A stretch of 64,000 nucleotides of DNA from Exophiala sp. HKRS030. Its lineage: Eukaryota; Ascomycota; Eurotiomycetes; Chaetothyriales; Herpotrichiellaceae. The number at the start of each line of letters is the position of its first letter. Position 1 is the first letter of the stretch. Under the pieces are notes generated by a model. The model made no database searches, had not been told where the DNA came from, and saw only the letters and a program-made list of their open reading frames with translations. Positions 1-9,800 of the stretch are shown here, one piece after another. Position numbers and translations under genes: made by a program. The stretch lies in NCBI GenBank assembly GCA_023897205.1, contig JAHWDD010000003.1, positions 747,665 to 811,664 on the forward strand. Direction: 5' to 3'.

Positions 1-1401
1 CTTGACGGTCGCTATCTCCATCCACCGATCGTCACAACCACTGCGGCCATATAATCTCCAGGACGCCACCTCGGTCGCTCCATTCCACGACATGTAGAAC
101 ATGGTCAATCCGGCATCGGTGCTAGGGGCGTACGTGTACAAAGCCGGATTATCCGTCGGGCTTGTCGTGAGATTGTACTTGAAAGCGCGGTAATTCATGG
201 GCCCATTCGCGTTGACGCCTGCCTGGAACACGATGGTCCCGTCCGGTAAATGCTCGGTGACGGCCGGTTGCGAACCCCACCCGATGAACGCATTCGAAGC
301 ATCCCAGTCTTCTCGGTCGCCCAGGAGCTGCAAATTACCCTGTGACGCGGAAATGGTCTGTTTCTCGGGAGCGGGGAAAGACTTGAGCAGTGTCGCCGTA
401 GGAGGGTCGGTGGAATGGTCGAGTTTGATAATCATGCCGCTTGACTCGTCGGCAGTGCTGTGAAAGCCGTCCGAGGCGTTGTCGAAGAGCGAAATCACGT
501 CGGCACTGGCGTTGGAGGACCTCCACCGCGCGTCGTGCTGAGAGCTAAAGACCAGATCCCCCATGTCAAAATCGGCATTTTTGCCACCTAGTCGCCAGAT
601 CACTGTTCCGTCATCGCCACTGACCTTGAACACGGTGTTGACATGTCGCGCCGAGATGAGGACGTCGCCGTCTTCGTTCTCGTCGGCCGAGTTCACATGG
701 ACATAGTCCCAGGGGGAAGTCGGCGAGAAGCCTGTCCCGGCGATCTCGGTCGAGTTGGGCAGTACGTACGAATCGGTAAGCGGAACGTGCTCGATGGCAG
801 ACCACTCCCAGAGCAGGTTGCCGTTTGCGACATCGATCTTTTGCACGATGCAGTTCTGAATCCAGCCCTGTCCGGTCGTGATATTGAAGTCACTCAGGTC
901 GTATCGTTCCGGATGATATGAGGTGACGAACATGGCCTTGCCGTCCCTCGTGAGATGGTTCTCGTGCATGTCGATATTCGAGATGCCATTCTGCGCCCTC
1001 ACAGCGGCAACGGCAGTGAGGTTCGTATTCCAGATTTCGACGTGTCCTCTGGCGTACCCAAGACCTTGTTCGCCGTTGAAGAAGCAGACATGTGGTTCGT
1101 CATCGTAGTCGCAAACGTGCACCGCATGGACGGGGCCTCCTCCCGTGAGTCCATAGCCGCTCCAAACCAGCTCTCCGTCCGTGTCGTAGATGACGGCCGA
1201 GTCTTGGTCTGCTTGGTACGGCGACATGAAAATGTATCCTGGCGTCACGCTTTCTGGTTCTGATAGGGTAACGTGCAATGCTGGGGGTGTCAAATCTGGT
1301 CGTGAATAGAATGATAATGTGTCGGGTTTACGCTGGGCATTGACGACTCCCAACAGCAGAGATACCACGATGGAAAGATTCCATCGCCGAGAGACCACCA
1401 T
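1..1401 (-). CDS. Secreted arylsulfotransferase (ASST) family protein, partial at window edge
   Basis: The frame is open from an ATG at 1401-1399 down to base 1, giving 467 codons with no stop, so the 3' end lies outside the window. The first ~20 residues (MVVSRRW, then a hydrophobic run ending VVNAQ) look like a secretion signal. Motifs typical of fungal arylsulfotransferase (ASST) proteins follow: GQGWIQNCIVQKID, then WDYVHVNSADENEDGDVLIS with SARHVNTVFKV, and IWRLGGKNADF. Family members have a beta-propeller fold and are named after bacterial PAPS-independent aryl sulfotransferases, but the substrates of fungal members are mostly unknown. I infer a secreted or lumenal enzyme-like protein. 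No intron is needed in the visible part. Confidence 0.88.
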   Translation of the reverse strand, partial: MVVSRRWNLSIVVSLLLGVVNAQRKPDTLSFYSRPDLTPPALHVTLSEPESVTPGYIFMSPYQADQDSAVIYDTDGELVWSGYGLTGGGPVHAVHVCDYDDEPHVCFFNGEQGLGYARGHVEIWNTNLTAVAAVRAQNGISNIDMHENHLTRDGKAMFVTSYHPERYDLSDFNITTGQGWIQNCIVQKIDVANGNLLWEWSAIEHVPLTDSYVLPNSTEIAGTGFSPTSPWDYVHVNSADENEDGDVLISARHVNTVFKVSGDDGTVIWRLGGKNADFDMGDLVFSSQHDARWRSSNASADVISLFDNASDGFHSTADESSGMIIKLDHSTDPPTATLLKSFPAPEKQTISASQGNLQLLGDREDWDASNAFIGWGSQPAVTEHLPDGTIVFQAGVNANGPMNYRAFKYNLTTSPTDNPALYTYAPSTDAGLTMFYMSWNGATEVASWRLYGRSGCDDRWMEIATVK

Positions 1402-3150
1402 CGTCGTGTTGCTTTGGTTGTTGTTTATGAAACCGAAACGCTCAAACAAAACCACAATAACGGGGAAAAGCAAAAAAGCAACCCTACAAGATTTCTGGTG
1501 CCGAATTCATATACAAAGGTCGACCACAATCCGGGGACACTGGACACACCTACATTTGTATTTGGGATATTACTGCGCAGGTCCACCAAAGCGGCTCAAG
1601 CTACTCCGTACCCAAGAAACGATTCATCAGACCTACCTCCCCTACAACCCGAGCTACCGTGCAAGCGATGACAACATAGCCGCAGCCAAGCAACGGCGTG
1701 GCAGTCTTCTGATCACAAAGTACTCCTGCGTTCCGTCTGAGTACGAGTTGAGCCCAAATGTATACGTAAATGTCATGGGGACTGTACAGTTAAAAGTGCA
1801 TGGCGGACATCCGGCAAGAAGAACTTCTGGTAGGCTGGACTTGAAAAAGTAAAGAAAAAAGACGGCCACTTCGTCCCAAGACTTTTCGCCGCCGCGTTCT
1901 GAGCAGTTGATCTTCAGAGACGACGTCTTGGGACCATGCATGAACGGGCTGAGACTTGACAAGTTATGAAAAAAAGCCAAGCCCGGCGTCCAGCCTCATC
2001 ATGATCATCATCGATCAATCAACCGGTTAACCGGCCGATTTACAGGTATTTGTATAGACTCAATTGTGAGGATACAGTACGACTTATCCACGAAGTTGTG
2101 TAATTTACATGGACTCCCCGTAATCAAATCACCCCTTTTGGTGTGTCCGTATCCTACAAGAGGTATGTACAGGATGTCACGTACCTCCCTTGTTTTCGGA
2201 TAATTAAGGTCCTTATGTAGGTGAAAATGATTGGTGATGTTACTGTACAATTTGCCTATAGAGTAACGAAGTTGGTAGCAATTTGCTTTTCTGGATCTTC
2301 GCTTACCTTAGCGAGTACTCACCTGTTGCTCGTACGCAGTACAAGAACAGGGTACCTTCCTCCGTACTCCGTACTTTATACGGACATAGGACTGGTATTG
2401 GCTTCGTCTCTTGGTGGTTTATCCTATGATCAAACAGATTCGTATTCGAGACCTACAGAGTAATCAATTACACCTGTACTCGTAAACAGTATGTATATAG
2501 GAACCAATTAATATCATTTCGGCCGATTCTCAGCCAACACTGTGGCGTACAAAACGGTGGTGGGCAGTAAGCCAATATCTCTAGTAGGTATAAACAATCA
2601 AAAACAATAAAGTCAACAAGCTTCATAAGCCCGATCACATTTGACCACCGTCATGAGAGAGAATAGTTGCACTTTTGGCGACGCCGTCTTTTTCGCTTTT
2701 TGCAACAATACAAAAAACCGCGGTACTAATCCAGCCGTACTCGTATGAGGACATCATGAAGACGGGGAAGCCCGCTAGAGGCAGACGATCAAACAAGCCA
2801 AAGCCTGCTCAAAAGGGCCTCTTATCTTTTTCCGTCCTTTCCTTGCCTCATCGTTGTCGCCGATGTTAGGGACAACCCTCTCCCTTCCCATTCCCGTCCC
2901 TGTTCCTTTCCCTGACCACCAGTAAAAGAAAAAACCAAAAGGCTATGGCGGAGACAAAAAGATACAAAAAGTTCTTCGCTGGACGTGGATAACTTGATAA
3001 AAACATAGTAGACCATAAAATGATAGGTGATGGCAATAACCAAAAACACAAGTGAATGGTGCCGTACACATTCACACGAGAAGGGGTTTCTGTATAAACA
3101 ACATCGCAAAGCAAAAAACAAATCATATCATCAGAAGGTCAGAAAAATCA
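1402..3150. other. Intergenic region without recognisable gene
   Basis: This holds the 5' flank of the arylsulfotransferase gene and the 3' flank of the RING-PH-vWA gene. Short frames exist on both strands but none resembles a known protein, and the part from about 2000 on is AT-richer with long A and T runs. Two exact copies of the TACTCCGTA motif lie at 1602-1610 and 2365-2373. Confidence 0.6.
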
Positions 3151-6100
3151 TTATTCTTCAGTCAAAGAATCGTCTCCCACTTCTCGCCATTCCCTCGATT
3201 GGTCCGTCAACCGTTTGACTCCAGGGAGACGATCGGCCCATATCGACTCTGACGCGGATCGGAATGTGTAGGCTCGTTGAGAGGATATGACACCGATGGC
3301 TTGAAGGACTGCTTTGCGAGAATCGCGAGAGAACACGGCGGGGTGGTTGATCCATTCCAAGCTGGATTCGATGTCGGCGTCCAGGGCATTCATCGTGGCG
3401 AGATCGATACCCGTCGTGCGAGGGATGGGCGTGCTCGAATCCGAGTGGGGACTGTGATCCCGCATGCCGCCCATACCCATGCCTCCTTCCGACGACTCGC
3501 TTCTCGGACTCGACGCCGCCTTGGCCGATGTTGGTGAGTGCCTCTTATTCATCGGAGGAGGAGCACCGGGCGGGAGCGGTGGGAGGCCACCCTTGCCTAG
3601 TCCCTTGAGAATCGTCCTCGTCTCGTTGAGCAAATGATGTGCCCGTTCGTGTTGACCCCGTGCCACCAGCGTCAGTGCACGGCTGAGCATGTCAGAAGTG
3701 AGCAACTCCATGCGTCGTTGCACGATCATCGGGTGAGGCGGGATGGGAGGGGACGAGGGTCGTCCACTACTCGAGCGGGACCGTGGGTGCGCAGGTAACA
3801 TGGTGATCGCAAGCAGCGACGGCCGTGGCAGCTGCATAATCGAGCCCTCTTTCAAGAGATCCCCATACGACAGGTCGGCCTGCAGAAGGGGTACCTCTTC
3901 TACACTTTGCACTCTTTGGTCTTCAGTGTCCAGTGACCCTCCCAGAGCTTCGAGCCCAGACACGATCGACTCCCACGGGTCTTGAGGTGCGGGCTCTTGT
4001 GACGAAATGTCAGGGTCGATGGCCAACTGTACCAGGATATCCCGTTTGTCGCCAAAGTGTAGATCCCCCAGCGTGGCCTCAGCGTCTCTTCCCGTGGATC
4101 TTTTGGTCGTTTGTAGAGCACCGTTGATTTTTACAAATTTACCTGGAGATCCTTCCGGTAACTTGAGCTTCAGCTTTACGTTCTGGTGCGACATGGACTG
4201 GAGTGCACCGAGGACACCGGCAGCACATTCACGCAGCATCATCCAGTCCTTAACATAGAGGTATGACGCCTTTGTCCGAGTGGAAAGCTCAATCATGCTC
4301 TCGGGTTTGTGGGTGAGACCTAGACCGAACGAGTAGATGCCGACCCTGCTTCACATTAGCAACTACGAAAGACAAGTCATGGAGAAAGAGAAAACTCACT
4401 TGGCAGCTTCCGCCCTCTGAACCACGAAGTCGACACTGTCACTATCCGAGCTTGTAGAGTCACTGATCAAGAGGATGGTCGAAATCGGATTTGCAGCCTT
4501 TCGTGCCATCAGAAGGTCCATGGCCACATTAGCGCCTTCAACCACATCGGCTCGCAGACTCTTCTGACCAACGGGACGTATCGAGTTGAGGACTTTGTTC
4601 CAGCCTTGCCAGGTCTTCGTGGTCATGCCAACCACGGGAACACCGCCACCACTGGAGCCAAAGGTGACCAAGCCCATCCGATCACGCTCGCCGAGATTGG
4701 AAACCAAAAACCGGAGGGTGTCTTTGAGCAGCGATATCTTCAGACCCTGCATCGAAGAAGATACCGGAATCACAACTACGACATCGATAGGAACGTGCAA
4801 TGAAGGAGGAATCTTTCGATCCACAAGTGGCCTTTGCATCGAGTACTCAGTAGCTGCGGTCGTGGCAGACTTTGGTCCTCCATATGATGAGGCCACGGAA
4901 GGTACTCGCCGAACTGTTCGATTCTGTCGTCCGTATTCATCGTCGTCGGTACCGGAGGTATCTTGCTCATAGTCTTGTTGGTATTGTGACAAGCTGTCTG
5001 ACGAGTTCAGATCTCGGAGAGCCTTTTGCCATAATTCGAGCTTTTCTCTCTCCTGGAATAGCAGGTGGAAAGTCGGTAGTTCTGCCACTGAGAGGTTCAA
5101 AGTGAGAATGTTTTCGTCGAGAGACGCATGTACCTGCTTCAGATGCCTCTTGATCAAGATGGATCCTTTCAGCGTGCACCGTGTCAACTTCCGCCCCGAT
5201 TGGAGTATGATTGGCGGATGAGAATTCTTCTTCTCCTTGACACAGATCAGCATCTCACCGAACAGATAGCATTCAAGCTCCTGCCAGGAATGCCGATCTT
5301 TTCCAACCCTCACGACTCCATGCAGACGGAGATTTCCAAACCGCTGAAATTCCAGTCCATGCCAATTATCAACTCGGATCCGGAGTTCTTCTGTCTTCTC
5401 CTCTAGAACTTCTGGAGACTCGTAGGCAAGGTGGCTAGGTGTAAGGTCAGGTCTCGCCCTGCCTGGCATGCCAATCCCGGAATCTGTAGGAAGAGGAGGG
5501 ACAGGTGGTGTTTGTGGATCCTCAAGTTGTGGTGGCCATTTAAAGTCTGGGACTTCAATTGTTACAAGACAGGTCAGGCTCTGCTGCTGTCTGGACCTGG
5601 TCAATGTAGGATATTCGCTACGCACAGTAACAATTGGTGAGGGTATGGTCTGTTTGGCGTCTTTTAGCTGCGAGCCAGAGACGGTGGTCTCCATGGCATG
5701 AAGATCGTAATCGTGCTTGCGTGAATGGCTCAGATGATCGTTGGCGTAGTCCGTCGATGAAGTGTTACCGCCGCTGTCATTACGCGTATGGCTAGTATTC
5801 TTGGTCATAGTAGATGGTGCTTGGAGGGGACGTCCTTGACCGTTGGTGACCGCTTGTCCAATTCCCAAGCGCTCAATTCGCATCCTCTGACTGTCTCGAC
5901 TGTCTCGATTTGAGTTCTCGCGGCTATGTCGAGTGGACAAGTCGCGGGTGGATAGTTCTCGAGGGGATATATCTCGAGTACTATAGCCGTCCTCCTGGCC
6001 TTGGCTTGTATGCCGGTCCCATGGCATCGGAGTATTCTGTGAGCTTCTGGGAGAGGCCACATCCTTCTGCGCAACTGCTCGTACCATGTTGCTCAACTTG

Positions 6101-6872
6101 CCTGTGGTTGTTGTTAGTGGTGTCTTCCAATACGGCTACGGGAGAACTCACTGAGATCCAAAATGCTTCCCCCACGAAACGAATCCAAACCCAGCGGTGC
6201 GTCGCATGCCGGGCAGTACTGAGCGTCCGAGTCCTTGATGTACTCATAAAAGCACGCCTCGTGGGCTACATGGCCACATGAGAACTGCAATACCCTCTCC
6301 CCTCTTAGTGTATGTTCCAATAACTCTTCACAGGCCGCGCATTCTCCGCCGACAAACGTCCTCTCTCTTCTCGACCGTGCGCGATCTGATTCGAACATGC
6401 CAGCCATAGGAAAGCCCGCACCGGGAACGCTCACGGCAGGCGAGGCCGGAGTCCGTCGGTCTTTGGTGCGCGGGCGACTCTCGTTGGGGGTATGCGGCCT
6501 CCCCAAAGTGCCGGACGAGATGCTCGACTGTTTGAAATTGCTATTGAGGGTCGCACCGCTCAGCGAAGAGCCTGTGCGAGGAGGGTAGCCGTCAAAACGG
6601 GATCGCGGATAGTGTTGGTAGTTGTGGCTGTCTGCGACATATAAAAACATGTGTCAGTAAAGGGTCTCGGTCAATCCGAGACAGTCAAGGCTCGGACCAC
6701 GGGCTTTGTCTGGGAGGTCCTTACACTGCTGCACCGTCCTTGAACTCTTTGTACTGGATCGCGACCTTGAGTCAGGGCGGCTGAGGAGTCCGAGATCGTA
6801 GAGGTTTTGAGTCGTCGCGCTGTGCACGCTGCTCACCTCGAGGCTGGAGAGTGATCGGTCGTGTTTGTTCAT
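3151..6872 (-). CDS. Far1/Ste5-like scaffold: RING-H2, PH and vWA domains
   Basis: Four exons: 6872-6725, 6631-6152, 6101-4400 and 4345-3151 (introns 93, 50 and 54 bp, GT-AG), coding 1174 residues. The start ATG at 6872 begins MNKHDRSLSS. A RING-H2 finger lies near residues 150-200, with CAAC, CGHVAHEAC and CPAC supplying the zinc ligands. After a Ser/Arg-rich disordered stretch a PH domain follows near 470-580 (QELECYLFGEM to LWQKALRDL). A vWA-like domain runs from about 650 (DVVVVIPVSSSM) across the last intron. Budding yeast Far1 and Ste5 combine a RING-H2, a PH and a cryptic vWA domain as MAP-kinase scaffolds, so I infer a pheromone or cell-fusion signalling scaffold. The MIDAS aspartate of the vWA fold is replaced by proline, so metal binding is unlikely. 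The domains are clear; orthology to Far1 is inferred. Confidence 0.85.
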
Positions 6873-9800
6873 GGACAAGACGGCCCCAACTGGCAGTATC
6901 CCTTGGTTAGGTGCAGTAGCGTCGCAGAGTAATCTTGTAAATCATGAGAATGGAGGGTTCAGGGAAGTATGCTGAGATGCCAGGCCTCGGGAGCCACGTG
7001 GAGACGCTTTCCGTTCTTGTTTCCTTCAGTGGGTTCTCCGGGAACGGGGGGACATGAGAAGTTCAAGTCAGAAGGGCTTGCGTTGCAAAAAAAAAAAAGT
7101 GAACCTGGATACTCCTGGCAGCTACGTAGCAGCAGAAGCAGGGAGCAGTAGTGGTAGCAACGATGCTTCTCTTAGGATTTAGGACAAGCACTGTCTCGCG
7201 GGTCGCAAGCCTGGTAAAGAGACGGTGCTGCCTCTGTGTGGGTTCGTTGCTTTCTCAGACAAGTTCAAGTTCAGGTTCCCAGTGGGGACGTTTTGATGAA
7301 TCTTTTTCAGACCAGCGAGGGACGATCCCATTCAGACCGGCGTCGAGGTGGGTTCATGGCATGGCGCAACGACAGCCTGGAGGGGGAGGGGACAGGAACC
7401 ACAGGCATGACTGACGGCTCGCCTCTTTGGCTGCCGCTGATTGCTGGAAGCAATGTACCTAGGCCTCGGCCAGGAGTAGCCTTTGGAGCATGCAGTAGTG
7501 GATCAGAATAACCTTCGTCGGGCAAAAAGAATGGCACTTTGGCAGTTCAAGGACCAGGGTACTGTATGGTGTTGCACCCGCTGCTTGGAGCCTTGCCCCT
7601 GATGGAAAGGCTCAGAGCCGGCCTGGTTGGGGGCCCGCAATAAGGACACTAGACGGAAAGGCCAAAAGAAGGGATCCCCTCCCGATGTTGCTCTGTGGTC
7701 TGGGTCCGGGCATCAATAGAGTACATGATCAGCGAATGTGGCGGGCTGCCGTGAACGCGGTGTTCTTTGCTGCTGCATGAAGCATTTTAATATGTATATG
7801 TATGTATCGTATCTTGTTCACCAAAATGGTTAGGAACAGTGCCTACGGAGTAGTCGAGATGGGTTCCTCTCCGGTGAGTCTGTGGTTAGAACGGTGGGAC
7901 ACGGCCTGTCAACCTCGTGCTTTTCGAAGTGTCCACCTGCAAAGAAGGCACTAGAGACTGTCTTCGATCCTCCTTTCTCTTTCCAATGACTAACCCAGCT
8001 GCATGTGAGCGAAGCTGGAGGAGAGCCCGTTCTCTGTATGCTCGGTGGCTACGTCAGTTTCATGGCGACAGAAAGCTTGCAAGCAGTATCAGCTGGCAGT
8101 GTCTACCGAGTGCTTTGTCTACCTTCAACGTCTACGCGATGGTTGGCCTCGTCTCCTGGGATGTGACTGCTGTGGCTTCCGGGGAAGTCAGCATCACAGA
8201 GCGCCATGTAAGGATACCCAGTCGTCAGGCTTGAACAGGCTTCCGGACAATTATTGTCAACGGGATTCCATGGATCAGAGCTTCGATCCGTGCAAGGATC
8301 CTCACTCCACCGCTGCACGCCGAATTAGCACTTCTAGGCTAAAAATACAGAGTGCATCACAAGTCATCACATCCTGTTGCAAGAGCCGGGCAGGTTGTAG
8401 CTTCGTGCGAAAGCACGCTATCATTGTGGTTCTGAAGACACGTACTCCGTACAAATCGCCAATATCCTGGCTGCTATGGGTGAATCCGGTGGTCTGAAGT
8501 CTCAACAGTTCACCGTCGGCGCAATCAAGGAACGTTAAAAGACCCTGGATAGTCACTTCTGCCGATACAGGCAGGGTTGCAGGACTCGTCATTTTCACTG
8601 CAGCATGCCTGACGAGTTTGGACAATTCGAGCATCCCCGTTGCCAGCATTATCGGCGCCTCATTTTAAGCCAAATACCGTCATGCTCTAGGTCGATCCTT
8701 GACCCGAACTTGAGGTCCAGGCACCCATTGAAGGCTTCCGTAGTTCTGGGCTGTGCGTTGGAAAGAACCTTGTCCAAGGACGACAGCCATGACCCCGGCA
8801 CGAGACGACTTCCGTGCATCAGTGCGTGATGAAAATCACACAAACCAGGATATACCCGACGTGTCCATCGTATCCGGGAGAACGTTGACGTGACAAAAGT
8901 CGCAGATGAAGCCCCTTGGAGCTCCTGCCCAACCGGAAATTTCCCGTGGTGATCTGAATGGCTCGCATGTCCATCTGTTTCAACGTCGCTGCTGGCGAAC
9001 AGAGCTCGCTTGCCAGGGTTGTGCACTGGCCATGTAGAGTTAGTCACATACAGTGTGCCCAGAAGCAAGAAATCCAGAGGTCGTCGTTTCGACTTGCCTT
9101 AGTGTGCCATCCTCGGTAAGTATACGGAGTAGATGCAGGCTGCACTCGGTAGACAGAGAAAAAGGCAAAAATACCTGCTCACGCAACCTTCTGTACGGTA
9201 AGTGTAATTGCGAACGAGAAGTCTAGACCTCAAAGCCACCCTATATGGACATACTTTCACGCCTGTCAACTGTCAGGAGGAGGAGTCTACCCGAATGGCC
9301 CATCGCAGCTAGATTCCAGTGACAGGAACAAGGAAGATTCCGTGACCACTTCTGACAGCCAGGGACGGGGCCAGAGGCTCGTTCACGTCGCTGTCAATGC
9401 ATCCTTAGTGTAACGTCTAAGGCTTCTGTAGACCTTGTGTTCGGTTCCCCGTCTGTGGCTTGGTTCAACTGGCTCGGTCCAGTGGCACGGCACACGGACG
9501 GGGAACTCGTGGTGCAAACATGACAGGTACCCATCCGGGTTTTTGTTACGGTTCGAGACCGCTAGCAGGTCATGCCTCCCAAGTTTGCTGAGGCGCTACA
9601 AGTCTCAGAGTTCACAAACCCCTGTGGCAGTTCGTCGGAACTGTTTCAGAGTCTATAGGCGATTTGGGCGAGTACAACAGACACAAGTCCTGGAACAAAT
9701 GACAGCTGTGTCCGTGACGAGATTAGAACACCTGTTCTCTGCTTATGTACAGAGTGTGTAGAGATATTGAAACATCGAGTCCGGTCTGGTCCGTATGAAG

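Noticed and set aside
1654..1980. 108-codon minus-strand frame upstream of the arylsulfotransferase gene
   Set aside because: No domain and no joinable exon; probably leader or spacer sequence.
9541..9580. GGTTCGAGACC word resembling a tRNA B box (a similar one is near 21803)
   Set aside because: No A box at the right distance and no foldable acceptor stem around it, so it is not called as a tRNA.
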